In this document: in pieces, positions 41,141 through 54,048 of the stretch
Numbering within the stretch: the stretch's first letter is position 1
How the letters are laid out: each line of letters opens with the position of its first letter
Assembly: GCF_027579695.1 (NCBI RefSeq)
Contig: NC_083570.1
Span: forward strand, 9,100,793 to 9,164,792
Origin: Neoarius graeffei
Lineage: Eukaryota; Chordata; Actinopteri; Siluriformes; Ariidae
Length of the DNA stretch: 64,000 nt
Direction of reading: 5' to 3'
Notes under the pieces: model-generated
What the model saw: the letters and a program-made list of their open reading frames with translations, nothing else
Told to the model about the DNA's origin: nothing
Database searches by the model: none
Made by a program: the position numbers and the translations under genes

Positions 41141-44027
41141 ACACAATAATTTTATCTAGGAGATTATAAATTATGAGTTGATAATATTTATGGCAGTTAA
41201 AGTGTTAAAGTTCACTCAGGTTCTCTCTCTTGTGTGGATTCTAAGTTGTAAAATGGGCGTCGGCTGAGTCAATGTTCACTCTTCTGATCTGATTTCTAAA
41301 ACGTACTTTGACTTGTATTTCATTGCAGACAGAACGAACCCAAGATATTTCATGTTTTGTTGGTCAACTTAATTTCATTTGTGAATACACATCCATAACT
41401 GAGTTTCAGACCTGCAACACATTCCAAAAAAAAAAAAATTGGACTGGGGCAATTTAGGGCAAGTAATGAGTTGCAACAATTGATGATGACCTTTGTCCTT
41501 GACAACATTTAAGTACTTTCTCACTCATGGACACACAAACACACATTTCAGTGTTTCTGTTGAACATTTTCCATTAAAAACAAAACATAGCTACTGGTTA
41601 TATTTCCACATGAAATCAATTCATCTATTGTTAGCAAGCTACGTTTGCTAGTGCTGAAGTGGAATATTGCCAACATTAGCAGGGAGCTGTGTTTAGTTTG
41701 TTAGGAGTCGTTTCAGTACCTTCACTTACTCCACTTACCCACTGTGAAGAACATGCTCTGTGTTTGCATCTGTGTCCAAACCAGAGGGTTAAGATCCTGA
41801 TTTCTGGTTCCTGGTTTAAAGTCATGGGAAAAAGAAAGTATACCCTTCTTTTCTAAGTAGAACCAATTCTATGGTTTTTTATTTATTTATTTATTTATTT
41901 ACCAGGGCCAAAATAACAATTGTGTGGTCCTTACCAAGTTCTGTCAGCAACCAAATAACCTCAGGTGACAAAAACAAGAAAAACCCCCCCACAAAATATT
42001 TCAATATATAGACTTTTTTTCCCCAAAAAGTAAACCAACATTCAGAAACCAGGTCTGAAAAATATGTACACTATAATTCAGTAACTTATACTAGAACCAT
42101 TTTTAACAACTAAACCTTATTAAATAACTTCACAAACAGCAAATGGTTTCTCTCGGAGTTTATCAGTTTGGAGAAGGGGTTTGGGGGTGGCGTGGTGGAA
42201 TCTCCGTTCTCAGTGAGTCTCAAACAACATATATTTGAAAATGAGCACAGTTTCACAAACTCGCACTTGGTGGAGGTGGGCTGCTCACCTCTGGTAAGAG
42301 GGGGTTAACATTCTTTTTTTTAAAATAAAAGTTTCATGATGTAGAGAAGTACCAAATTGGTGACTCGACATCAGCCTCGGCCTTGTGAGTTTTAGGATGA
42401 TTTGAACCAGTAGGTGGCATTTTAAACCATTTTCAACCAATAAAATGCTGGCGTTTATAAAGATGGTAATTTTGTCAATGTTAAAAGTGCACTATGTTCA
42501 GGGGCGGATCCAGGAAAATGGGAGGGGGGCATCAACCCAGTAAGGCTGGGGATCTGGGGGCCGCCAGAGTCCCCTGGAAGCTCTGCAGTTTTTAAATGCC
42601 CGGAGATGCATTTTCAGCTGTTAGAGACATGTTGTAAGTGAAATCTTTTAAAGAAAATTACCAAATCAAAAATGGTTTAAAATTAGGAACTTTCAAAACC
42701 ATTTCATTCGTCACTGAAAATGATATTGTCAGAGTTGCAGGTATATGTGTGGAACTATATGCGTTATAACTGATATATGGTCATATTTATGAAAGTTGCA
42801 TTGTCATATAATTCATCACCACATGACACACTACAGTGTAGTACACTGACCACAAAACACCTTCCATCAATAAATTATTACTGTTTTAACAACTGCAATC
42901 TGAGCTCACTGGGGAATTTTAAGCAGACTGTCACAGGACAGAAAATTCTGAAATGTTGTCTGTCCATCCAAATTTCAGCCTGTCCTATTGATGGGCCAAA
43001 GACCTGGAACAATGTGGCCGGGGGTCCGGGGCCTGCCTTAGGGGCCCTGAAGCTGAAGGGCTTTAGATGTCTGGAGATGCTTTTCAGCTATTTCCAGGCA
43101 TATTTTTATGATCTTTAAAGGCCAAATTACACTCGACATTAGTTGCTAATTACATGACAAACTGAATCTAATTTACCAGAAAATGTCGGAAGATTCAAGA
43201 AGAACCTGCCTAAAGTTCTACCCAAGAAAACAATAAAACACACAGGCCAGTTCCATGTCTAGGAAAAAACAGACGTGAGCCCCTCTTAAATCTGCACCAG
43301 ATATTGAATTTAGTAGCATCTCGCGGTGAGGTTGCAGATTGCAACCCACAGAATATCGCTCCTTACTCCTCCCTTTCCAAGCACGTATTAGAACCTTTTC
43401 CAATAAATGTGTGACATAAAAGTAAAATAAAACACCTTGTTTCTTCTTCATCATCTTCCTTTCTTCTTCTTCTTCATGCTCCTCCTGGTGCTGGATTCAA
43501 GCTTGCATTTGTAGAAACATGAAAAGCAAAAGGTGAAAGTCTTGGACCAGTGTTTGGTTTGTCTGTTCTGGGCTCCTGGTGCAACATGGTGAAGCTCTGT
43601 GAAAGAGGACCAGCTCATTCTGTAGATATGAAGAGCTCATTCTAAAGGCTCAAGTCTACATCTGTGGACATGATCTGCACATGATGTCCATGTGGACTGT
43701 CCGTACCACATATCAATATTTTGTGTGTGTGTGTGTGTGTCTGCATGTACTTGTACATGTTGAATGTGCACATGCAAAACTGAACATGCAGTAATACATC
43801 AATTCAGTAATGGTAGTGTGGATGTATTCAGTGTGTGTGCGCTACCACGTCTGCAAAATCAAGTACACCTTGGAGACACCCATACACACATCCGTATGCA
43901 TGGAAGTATTCTTCGACCCTTAGCTTATGAAAATACAACGATTTGTACATACAGCTGATTATTCACAAATGTGTCTGAACATAATAGTAAACATTAATAG
44001 ATCCCTTAAACCCTACATAGTGCACCT
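41141..44027. other. Anonymous region, possible hAT end near 42500
   Basis: No gene recognised. A (TTTA)n run lies near 41878-41902, and CAGGGGCGGATCCAGG at 42499 looks like a hAT terminus without a visible partner. Segments at 42535-42620 and 43015-43100 share the theme GGAGATGC...TTTTCAGCT. (GT)n at 43721-43740. Confidence 0.35.
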
Positions 44028-44031
44028 TTAA

Positions 44032-45189
44032 GGCTGATGATACATGGGGCGACTTTTTGGGCGATGTTGCCGAGCAATTGTGCTTTGACACTTTCCCATT
44101 GAGATTAGGCAACATCATTTCTATCTGAACGATTTTGATCATTTTTGGTCAACTTTTTAAGATAATCCAATCAGAATGCTAGTAGTGAATCACATGACCA
44201 CCTGAGAGCTTCTGAAATTTTCAACAAAGATGGCAGCATCTCCAGCAGTGGAGCGAAGAAATAGAGAGAAAACTTGTAACTTTTTATGGTGGTAAGTTGT
44301 TGTGTGTAAACCCAAAGTGGTGACTTTACCTCATAAAATGCTTAGAAATCCAACAGACAGTTATTTTTATGCTCAGGTTGTAATTAAGACATCGATTTTT
44401 TTCAGCTAAGTGTAAACTGCTTTTAGCTAATTTAGTGATTTAGTGAACTAGCGGTGGTTTTTGCTAACATAGTTAGCTGAAAGTTATCACTAGCTATGTA
44501 GGATAATGTTAGCTCTCTTGCATCAAGTTAAAAATGATGGTCAGCTCGTGATTTTTTTTTTGTGAGTTGTAATAGAGATTGCCTCATTTATCGTCTGATC
44601 TAATTCACACACAGAGCACGAGTACTTGTGGAACCCAAGGGCAAAACAGTACAAACTTCGAGATCTAAAAAAGAAAGAAAGAAAGCCTTTCGGGAGCTCT
44701 GCCGCGCCCTTTTCCTCCTCAGCAGCATCTCCTGCTCCATGTCCTTTTGTCTTTTTTGCTGAGATGAGAATTAAACGATGATGTTTTTGTGATGTTTGTC
44801 TGTTATTAGTTATAGCATATGTGATTGAGGCTAGTAGCATTTTTAAAAAGATTTAATGTGTTTATTATTATTAACAGAATATTGTGGTTATTTTGACTCA
44901 TAAAGGTTAAACTAATTGCAAATTATGTTTTGCCCAGAGGATCTATTCAGTTTCATTCCAGAAGTAATACTTACTTGAGTGAAATGAATAAAGGCTGAAG
45001 CCAAGACAAAAGTGACAGCTGCAAATGTTTGTGTCCATCTTTGTGGTGTCTGTCTCCCTGGCAACAGATTTGCTCTTATCTGATTGGTTGTTGCCAATTG
45101 TCTGTTGCCCTAATTAGTTGCCCTGGATCTCACCTGGTTGTTAATTGCCTGGCAACATTGCCCAAAAAGTTGCCACATGTATTATCACC
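44032..45189. mobile_element. TTAA-flanked TIR element (Kolobok or piggyBac type)
   Basis: TTAA at 44028-44031 and 45190-45193. Left end GGCTGATGATACATGGGGC, right end (inverted) GGTGATAATACATGTGGC; the match continues through ACTTTTTGGGCRATGTTGCC. 1,158 bp, no transposase. GG termini favour Kolobok over piggyBac, which is an inference. Confidence 0.72.
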
Positions 45190-45193
45190 TTAA

Positions 45194-46100
45194 AGCGAGC
45201 CTGCCTTTCAGATTTTTCAAGTGTAGGTCATAAAATGAATTTTCCCGACACCCAGTTATTTTTGTTTAGTGACCGAAAGCTACTGAATTCGAATCTCAGA
45301 CTTCCAATTTTATTAGTTTTTTAAAAACAGAATCATGAATGAATTTTATCTCCATGTGGCCCTAAATTCTCCACTATTTTTTCCTGCTTTACCATGACCC
45401 AATTCAAGATACTACATCATGCATCACGTGGTGGGCTTTCCCCGTTCGCACAAGGCAAACAATTGTGGGATGCAAATTTGAAACAGGAGAGAAAAATGGA
45501 GGATGTGAGTGTGCGAATGAAACATGAAAGACCGACTACAATAACGGAAAGCGAGAAGAAAAGGCGTCATGTTATATATGAAGGAAAGGAAACGCAGGAC
45601 CAAACTAATAAATATCGGCGGTCAGTGAGCACCTCGGTGTGATCAGTAGTTCGTTTAGTGACAGAATGATGGAACTGTCAGTGCATGGTCAGAAGTAAAC
45701 CTGTAGATGGCAGTAATGCAACACTGTGGATGCCCAGCTGCTGTAAAACCCAAAAGAAGAAGAAAAAGAAGGTAAACCTATGTCTGCACACATGGACTTC
45801 CTCTGTCTGCTTGACTGCACAAAGCGAGCGATTTCATGCACATTATTTGCTTTAATCCCCTCAAATTAAATAACTTCCCAGCCATAGAATGGCCTGATAT
45901 TTTGTGAGATATTACAAAAATAATTATATATCACAATGACCACATTTCAGAGGGAACTAAATTTCACCAGTTTTATGAAATCAAAAGGTCATCTACTTTT
46001 ATGCATTGTCTTATGTATTCAACTGTGACAATATGTCCATGAGAGAAACCTGTTCAGTTGTGACAGAAAGTGACTGAGTTTATCTGTTAACACTGATTTC
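45194..46100. other. No feature supported
   Basis: An 82-codon open frame at 45394-45642 has no recognisable domain and a basic composition; I do not call it a gene. Confidence 0.35.
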
Positions 46101-46938
46101 AATACCAAAGATTCAAAGATTCTTTATTGTCAATTCACTATATATCCAAGACATATAGAAGAATCGAAATTCTGTTTCTCTCTCACCTTACTTGTAATGG
46201 AGAAGGTGCTAGAAGAGCAGCTTATGAGGTGTATATGACAGTTGTGCAAATGAGCAATAGCAGCAGATACAGCAGTAATGCTAATGTTTGTGGTGTGATG
46301 TGCAAATGGATGAGTAATGCTCATGTTTGTGGTGTGATCTGCAAATGGATGAGGTAGTTTTCTTTTGCAAATGAATGATTTACAGACCAGGGGTAGGGGG
46401 TAGGTAGTGCACAGAGGTCAGCATCCTGACAGCCTGGTGGATGAAGCTGTTTAGCAGTCTTGTGGAGCAGGCCTGGAGGCTCCGGTACCTTTTCCCTGAG
46501 GGCAGGAGGCTGAAGAGTGAGTCTGAAGGGTGGGGGGTGTCACCAGTGATGCTGATGGCTCTGTGGGTGAGACAGGAGTGATAGATGTCCGTAAGGGAGG
46601 GCTGAGGGGTACCGATAATTTTGCTGGCCGTGTTCACTATGTGTTGCAGAGTCTTCTGGCAGGAGGCACTGCAGCCTCCGTACCACGCAGTGATGCAGCC
46701 AGTGAGGACACTCTCGATGGTGCCCCTGGAGAATGAACAAATGATGGGGGGTGGGACTCGTGTACTCCTCAGTTTGCAGAGGACGTAGAGGCGAGTTTGA
46801 GCCTTCTTGGCCAGCGATGCGATGTTGTTGGACCAGGAGGGGTCCTCAGCGATGTGCACCCCTAGGAATTTGGTGCTACTCACCCTCTTCACTGCAGCAC
46901 CATCAATGGTTAGAAGGGGATGCTGTGAGTGGCCTCTC

Positions 46939-49175
46939 CTGACTTACTTACTTAAGGCCCCGGTCACACCGCCTGAACTTTGCTGGAGCGTTCCTTGAAC
47001 GGTAGGGAGGGGGGGGCCGAATTTTGACAACGCTCGTCACCGCGCACAAAATGGGAAAAAAATCGAAAACACAGGTGTTGGCTTAGCGGTGCACCGCTGA
47101 AGCCGGCGTTGCTTTAGCATTGGTTTAGCGGTAGCGAGCGGTAGCGAGCGTTGGTTTAGCGGTGACGCGAGCGTTGGTATAGCGGCGTTCTGCGCATGCG
47201 GGCTTTGGCTTGGCGGGGGTATAAAGTTGGTTTAGCAACAATCATAGCAAGTCTCTCAGCATCCATGGTGATACAGTTTTACTGTAACTTTGAGCAAATT
47301 CGATATAGATGAGGTCTGAACTCAATGGCAGCTCAATTCCAAATGAGCTCCTGGTCCATTTCTCCCCGTATTTATAGCCAAATTCTGGTCCTGCTCTGAC
47401 ACCTCTATACCAACGCCAAACCAAAGTTCATCGCTGCCATGGATAGCTGCTTCAACGCCCGACACCGTTCCAGCAACCCCGTGTCCGCTTGTAAAACGCT
47501 TACAACCGCTCCACCGAAGTTTGTGCAACGTTTAATCGCCGCCCGGGCAACGCTGGCGAAGCAGCGGTGGTCCAGCGTTCAAGATTTCTGCGTTGGCCTA
47601 GCGGACCCAAGCGTCCACGAACTTGCATCTAGCGGTGCCAAACTTTGACTGGGCGTTGGTGGAGCGGGGGTGAACTTTGCAGGGGCGGAAAATTGCCCCC
47701 TCCTCACCGCTCGCAATATTTTGTGTAGCTCAAAACTTTCGGAGCGGTAGGAGGGCCCCTCGAGAAACCTTAGCGGTGGCCGAGCATATACGGCGTTGCT
47801 TTAATGGGGGCCGACTTTTGTTAAACGGTGGTGAACGGTTACGAGCGGTGATGAATTTTTTTCACTGCTCCAGGAACGCTCCAGCAAAGTTCGGGCGGTG
47901 TGACCGGGGCCTAACTTAATCCTCTTCATCCCCAATTGGACATAAGGCCACAACATGCACTCTCCACCCTGCCCGGTCCTGTGCTGCTGCCTGCACTTGC
48001 CCCCATGTCATGTTCATCTCGTTCAGCTCGGCCAGCACTGTCCTTCTCCAGGTGGTTGTGGGCCTGCCTCAGTTTCTTTTCCCTGGCAGTGTCCATCTCA
48101 AGGCTGTTTTAGCAACCCGTCCCTGGGGCATTCTCAGCACATGGCCCAGCCATCTCAAACGTCTGGTCTTGATGTCTATGTAGATGTTGGAGGAGTTGGT
48201 CTTGATGTACAGTTCGTTATTAGAAATTTTTGTTCGGCCAAAAGATGTTGCACAGTTGACGCAGGCATCCATTGTGGAAGACCTCCACTGCTCTGATGTC
48301 CTTCTTTATGATGCGCCAGCATTCTGCGCCATACAGGAGGATGGACTTCACATTGCTCTTATATAGTTGGAGTTTGGTCTGTAGGATGAGCTGTTTTAAT
48401 TTCCATATGGTGCGGAATCTACTAAAGGCACCCGGGCCTTCCCTAGGCAGGCTTTGATGTCCTTTTCTGCACCATTGTCCACGGCAATGAGACAGCCGAG
48501 GTAGACGAAATCTTCCACAGGCTCAACTTCCTCATCATCTAGGGTAAGGCCAGGGGTTGGTGGGGTGGTGTTGATGTACATGAGTTTGGTCTTCTTTTTA
48601 CTGATGGTAAGGCTGACTGACTTGGCTTTGTTGCTCAGTCTGCTAGTTTTCTGCTGTATGGAGTCGAATTTTGAGAAGAGGAGAACAATGTAATCTGCGA
48701 AGTTGAGGTCTTCTAGTTGGGTGAACAGTGTCTACTGGATGCCTCTAGGTATGTCGTCTGTTGTTCTCCACATGACCCAGTCGATGGAGACCAAGAACAG
48801 TGTTGGTGATAGGATGCATCCTTGTTGCACGCCTGTCTTGACTGTGAACCATTCAGTCTGGGTGCCCTCAAGGATGACACTGCATTCAAAGTCTTGATAG
48901 AAGGTAATGATGAGTCTAATGAGCTTGCCTGGGATTCCATAGGACCTCAGGATAGCCCACAAACTGTCTCTATGGATGCTGTTAAAGGCTTTCCTGAAGT
49001 CGATGATCTTGATGTAGAGAGGGCTGTTCCATTCTATGCACTGCTCTATGATGTTGTGCAGAGCAAAGATCTGGTCTATGCATCCTCTCCCCTTCCTGAA
49101 ACCCACTTGCTCTTCCCTGAGTGTGGCATCTATTGCAGTTTCAATTTTCTTCAGGAGTACTTTGCAGAACACCTT
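46939..49175 (-). mobile_element. LINE B inserted in LINE A
   Basis: A second non-LTR retrotransposon fragment. RT motifs on the minus strand: REEQVGFRKGRGCIDQIF, KIIDFRKAFNSIHRDSLW, GVQQGCILSPTLF (48732-49170), then frameshifted ISKKKTKLMYIN and FVYLGCLIAVDNGAEKDI (48396-48640) and RWLGHVLRMPQGRVAKTAL (48069-48200). The tail abuts LINE A in ACTTACTTA. Clade not certain. It carries the MITE at 46953-47912. Confidence 0.75.
46953..47912. mobile_element. MITE in LINE B tail
   Basis: AAGGCCCCGGTCACACCGCC at the left and GGCGGTGTGACCGGGGCCT at the right, inverted, with GCTGGAGCGTTCC also matching in reverse. It interrupts the LINE tail CTTACTTAATCC and leaves ACTTA on both sides. GC-rich interior with many short GCGGT/AGCG repeats. 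No coding. Confidence 0.78.
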
Positions 49176-49246
49176 GAGTCCCAAATGTCTGAGTTTTTGT
49201 ATTAGCTGCTGGGGAATGATTGTGTTGAATGCCGAACTGTAATGAG

Positions 49247-50062
49247 CAATTCCAGCGTTATGGACGTGACACTTGAACTCAAAATGGCAACAAATGACCC
49301 AGTGCATGTTTTATTGTCTCCCAGTATTTAAACAGGTGTTGCATATTTTAAGGCTGTACCATACTGGAGAAGTGATAGAACAAGAACAATTCCCATAGTA
49401 CATCTAGGGCATGCCAGAAAATGCCAATAAAAGATGCGTTATGGATGTGACAGAAAAAGTATCACTTTTCTTGGGTGACTGTACATTTTTATCAAACTCT
49501 GTGAAATTGTAAACATAATGTTGAAATGGAGATATCCATTTGATAGAGGGGTCCAAGGTGAATATTAAAAAATCTTTGTTTAAAATATTTTGTATTTCAT
49601 GCAGAGTTTCGGAAGGAAAAGTCAGCGTTATGGATGTGACGAAATTCCGTTATGGATGTGACGCGTCTGAAATAGACATGGCATATGTTTAGAAAATCAG
49701 CAATTTAACCAGTATAACCCTTTGAAAAACTCTCTAAATATCAGCTAAAACTATCAAAGTTCTTAAATAATATTTAGGATGGCTATTGTTTTTGCTGTTT
49801 TGTGGATTTTAGCATACATTTCTGTGGCTTGTGGCAATAATATAGAATTGTACATGATCAAAGTTGATTTTAGCTTGGGTTTTACATTATAAGAAAGAAA
49901 GACTGACATATTAAGACAAAGGGAACAATTCTTGTGACAAATTGGTTCAACTTATTCACATCTGTAAAATACAGGCCTAGGTGATATCTCTGGGAGTGGT
50001 TTTGATGTATTACATGTTGCTTTATTCTTGCATGGTGAGGTTGACATTTACATGGAATTGCC
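49247..50062. mobile_element. Small element interrupting the LINE A RT
   Basis: Ends GAGCAATTCCAG and CATGGAATTGCC are inverted; TAAT lies on both sides (right edge near 50064). The motif CGTTATGGAYGTGAC recurs four times (about 49256, 49437, 49626, 49650). No coding. Its removal restores the LINE A frame. Confidence 0.6.
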
Positions 50063-50391
50063 CTAATCCAAGAACAGCACTTGCACATAGGTGTTCTTTG
50101 AGTCCAGGTGAGTGAAGGCTGGGTGGAGAGCTGCGGAGATAGCGTCCTCTATGGACCTGTTTGACCTATATGCAAACTGGAACAGGTTATGAGAGGGAGG
50201 GAGAATGGACTTTATGTTCTGCATGACCAGTCGCTCAAAGCACTTCATGATGGTGGAAGTCAGTGCTACGGGCTGATAGTCATTACAGTTAGAAGGGAGG
50301 GGCTTCTTTGGCACTGGTATTATGGTTGTAGCTTTGAAACACATGGGGACAACAGCTTGGTTCAGGGAGATGTTAAAGATGTCAATGATCT

Positions 50392-50972
50392 GAGTTTAGA
50401 ACTGAAAAGTTATTCTTTCCGTTTATTTCTAATGTCCATTGGTAATAAAGCACTTCACACATGAAGTTTGACTCTTAATATGTTCTTGAGACCATGATTT
50501 AAGCTATGATTTACCACCACTGGTGCGTCACTGGGTTTGTGGTGGTTGTGACCCCTAGGAGCGGGGCCTCACTGTGGTAGGTGTCCTTTATTTTTCTGCA
50601 TGGAATGTGGTGACCCTACTTGTGAAATTGGGTAATGAGATTCACAAATGTAATTTTAATTTCTCAGTATGATGTGAATGAAATTTTTGTTGGTTTCAAG
50701 AAAGGAGGATGAACGATGACTCAAAGTTGATTGTTTCATGTGGCTCACTTCTCTACTGTAAAAAGAAAATACTGCATAATAATAAAAATAATAAACAATT
50801 TTATTTAAAGATGGAGCCAATTTAACACCGCTAATCTTACATTGGTCCATCTGACACTACATTGGACTGTCAGATTTTACAGCAGTCTGTGGTCCGCAAT
50901 CAATTTGGAATTGGAAGTGTTTTTACTGCATTTCGGAAAAACAGTATATTGCTGTTAGAATGTTGCTGTTAG
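50392..50972. other. No feature seen
   Basis: AT-rich anonymous sequence between LINE A and a V-SINE. Confidence 0.3.
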
Positions 50973-51346
50973 GGGGCGGCACGGTGGTGTAGTGGTTAGC
51001 GCTGTCACCTCACAGCAAGAAGGTCCGGGTTCAAGCCCCGTGGCCGGTGAGGGCCTTTCTGTGCGGAGTTTGCATGTTCTCCCCGAGTCCACGTGGGTTT
51101 CCTCCGGGTGCTCCGGTTTCCCCCACAGTCCAAAGACATGCAGGATAGGTTAACTGGTGACTCTAAATTGACCGTAGGTGTGAATGTGAGTGTGAATGGT
51201 TGTCTGTGTCTATGTGTCAGCCCTGTGATGACCTGGCAACTTGTCCAGGGTGTACCCCGCCTTTCGCCCGTAGTCACCTGGGATAGGCTCCAACTTGTCT
51301 GCGACCCTGTAGAACAGGACAAAGCAGCTAGAGATAACAAGACGAG
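50973..51346 (+). repeat. V-SINE copy 6 with 13-bp TSD
   Basis: GGGGCGGCACGG to AAGACGAG, flanked by ATGTTGCTGTTAG at 50960-50972 and 51347-51359. Full length. Confidence 0.92.
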
Positions 51347-51484
51347 ATGTTGCTGTTAGAATGTGTCTGGATTTCTACAGCGTTTTTCTGTTTGTGAAGA
51401 AGTGAATCAAAATGTGTGTAAAAGGCGCCCTCTGGTGATCTGTAAGGGAAATATCCAGGTTAAATATTCCACTGTTCAGAGACA

Positions 51485-51845
51485 TCCATCCATTATGTGT
51501 AGCCACTTATCCTGTCCTACAAGGTCACAGGCAAGTTGGAGCCTATCCCAGCTGACAATGGGCGAGAGGCGGGGTACACCCTGGACAAGTCGCCAGGTCA
51601 TCGCAGGGCTGACACATAGACCCAGACAACCGTTCACACTGATGGTCAATTTAGAGCCACCAATTAGCCTAACCTGCATGCCTTTGGACTGTGGGGGAAA
51701 CCAGAGCACCTGGAGGAAACCCATGCAGACACAGGGAGAGCATCCGAACTTCAAACAGAAAGGCCCTCGTTGGCCGTTGGGCTCGAACCCAGGACCTTCT
51801 TGCTGTGAGACGACAGTGCTAATCACTACACCACCATGTCACCTG
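51485..51845 (-). repeat. V-SINE copy 7, antisense
   Basis: Reverse V-SINE inside the duplicated TRIM 3' flank; CTGTTCAGAGAC and CTGTTCACAGAG on the two sides are an imperfect target duplication. Confidence 0.85.
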
Positions 51846-52087
51846 TTCACAGAGATGTTTCTTTCATTTTTATTTGTGAACACACAGATCTAAAATAATT
51901 TCAGTTCAATGGACTGTTACGATAGAAATGAGAACGTATTACAATGAACACATTAATATAAACCTGTACAACTGTGAGAGCTGCTGCTCAAGAAAATTAA
52001 TCAACACCTTCTGACCAATCAGAATAGAGATCTGTAACGGGTTTGCTGCTTTATTTGATTGAAAATGAAAAGGATTTTAAGAAAATA

Positions 52088-52459
52088 GGCGGCACGGTGG
52101 TGTAGTGGTTATTGCTGTCGCCTTACAGCAAGAAGGTCCTGGGTTCGAGCCCCGTGGCTGGCGAGGGCCTTCTGTGCAGAGTTTGCATGTTCTCCCCGTG
52201 TCCGCGTGGGTTTCCTCCGGGTGCTCCGGTTTCCCCCACAGTCCAAAGAAATGTAGGTTAGGTTAACTGGTGACTCTAAATTGACCGTAGGTGTGAATGT
52301 GAGTGTGAATGTTTGTCTGTGTCTATGTGTCAGCCCTGTGATGATCTGGCGACTTGTCCAGGGTGTACCCCGCCTTTCGCCTGTAGTCAGCTGGGATAGG
52401 CTCCAGCTTGCCTGCGACCCTGTAGAACAGGATAAAGCGGTTAGAGATAATGAGATGAG
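52088..52459 (+). repeat. V-SINE copy 8
   Basis: GGCGGCACGG to AATGAGATGAG, immediately before the target duplication of copy 9. Full length. Confidence 0.9.
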
Positions 52460-52700
52460 ATGTTCAGGATGGGTGGCACAGTGGTGTAGTGGTTAGCACT
52501 GTCGGCTCACAGCAAGAAGGTCCGGGTTCGAGCCCCGTGGCTGGCGAGGGCCTTTCTGTGTGGAGTTTGCATGTTCTCCCTGTGTCCACGTGGGTTTCCT
52601 CTGGGTGCTCTGGTTTCCCCCACAGTCCAAAGACGTGCAGGTTAGGTTAACTGGTGACTCTAAATTGACCGTAGGTGTGAATGTGAGTGTGAATGGTTGT

Positions 52701-54048
52701 GTCTTTGAAGATTCTCAGTCATCCAGGTCATAGTAACTGTGGGTGGTAAAAGAGAGCAACTGGACTTGCTTGAAGATTCTTGAAGATGTTTCACCTCTCA
52801 TCCGAAAGGCATCTTCAGTACTGTCTGACTAGTAGGGAGTATCAGGTATTTATCCTCTCATGGATGAAAAGCTCATCTAAGGTGTCGTTGAGTCATCCTG
52901 TTGGTGTGGGTCACTGGGGGCTGGATGATATCAACATTAATTTCACTCGGGAGGATGTCAAGGGGAATAATCTAGCCTTCTTGGATTGTGATGTACACAT
53001 TAGACAAGAAGAAGCCTTAGCATCGAGGTCTACCGGAAACCCACACACACAGACCAGTACCTACTCTTCGACTCTCACCACCCACTGGAACACAAATTGG
53101 GGGTCATTAGGACCTTGCAACACAGGGCTCAGAACATCCCTACAATGGTAGAGGGAAAAGAGAAGGAGCAGAATCACATCAAGAAAGCACTTCAGAACTG
53201 CGGGTATCCCAACTGGTCTTTCTTCAAGAGCAGAAAAAGGAACATAACGGACAAGGAGGATAACAGGAACAAATGCAAGAACATTGTCATTCCCTACATT
53301 TCTGGTCTATCTGAGAAACTCAGGAGGATCTTCTACAAACACAACATTCCGGTACATTTCAGACCCAGTAACACCCTGAAGCAGAAACTGGTCCACCCTA
53401 AGGACAGAATAGCCAGACACAAACAGGACAACGTAGTGTATGCAATTCAGTGCAGTGAGGAATGCACGGAGTCGTATATTGGGGAAACAAAACAACTGCT
53501 TCACAGGCGCATGGCTCAACACGGGAGAGCCAGTTCCTCAGGCCAGGACTCTGCTGTCTATCTTCATCTTAACAACAAAGGACACTCATTTCAGGATTGC
53601 AACGTACGCATTTTAGCCAGAGAGGATCGTTGGTATGAGCGAGGAGTTAAAGAAGCCATTTTTGTCAACCTGGAATGGCCATCACTGAACAGAGGTGGGG
53701 GTCTAAGACATCATTTATCAGCCACCTACAATGCAGTCCTTGGCACACTTCCCAGACAACTGAATGCACACCAAAACCCAGCTGTTTTCAGTGACTCACA
53801 AGAGGACAGAGAGAATCAGCATTCCATTGATCACCCTAACGACTCTCGAGGCCGTTCACATCCAGCCCCCAGTGACCCACACCAACAGGATGACTCAACG
53901 ACACCTTAGATGAGCTTTTCATCCATGAGAGGATAAATACCTGATACTCCCTACTAGTCAGACAGAACTGAAGATGCCTTTCGGATGAGAGGTGAAATGT
54001 CTTCAAGAATCTTCAAGCAAGTCCAGTTGCTCTCTTTTACCACCCACA
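52701..54048 (+). mobile_element. Penelope-like element copy 2, inserted in a V-SINE
   Basis: Flanked by GTGAATGGTTGT at 52689-52700 and 54049-54060. The first 220 bp or so are the inverted copy of the 3' end (52730-52920 against 53850-54048). After a short RT-thumb piece (NFTREDVKGNNLAFLDCD), frameshifted near 53010, the frame 53097-53909 encodes the RT-EN linker and a complete GIY-YIG endonuclease. RT catalytic core missing. Confidence 0.88.
53097..53909 (+). pseudogene. PLE linker and GIY-YIG endonuclease (about 270 aa)
   Basis: Open frame with QNHIKKALQNCGYPNW, a Cys pair (IQCSEECTES), the nuclease signature YIGETKQLLHRRM, the His in NNKGHSFQDC, the catalytic Glu region KEAIFVNLEWPSLNRGGG with conserved Asn, and a Pro/Ser-rich end. 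The nuclease domain looks complete, but the RT that should precede it is absent, so the element cannot be autonomous. Better preserved than copy 1. Confidence 0.8.

Larger units (their letters stand above)
46105..50391 (-). mobile_element. LINE A (L2/CR1-like), split by nested insertions
   Basis: Minus strand, three parts: RT fingers at 50063-50391 ([41 protein letters not shown], ending VQVLFLD), a second piece at 49175-49246 (YSSAFNTIIPQQLIQKLRHL) and the RT C terminus at 46380-46938 (STKFLGVHI, SFSRGTIESVLTGCITAWYG, LLPSGKRYRSL), then a 3' UTR with repeated TTCAAAGATTC near 46108. Removing the insert at 49247-50062 joins FLD to YSSAFN exactly. Some substitutions and stops exist; 5' half missing. 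Confidence 0.8.

Noticed and set aside
45394..45642. 82-codon frame as a small gene
   Set aside because: No domain, no splice context, no repeat of known coding family; left unsupported.
48822..49205. Plus-strand 127-codon frame
   Set aside because: It is the antisense shadow of the LINE B reverse transcriptase.
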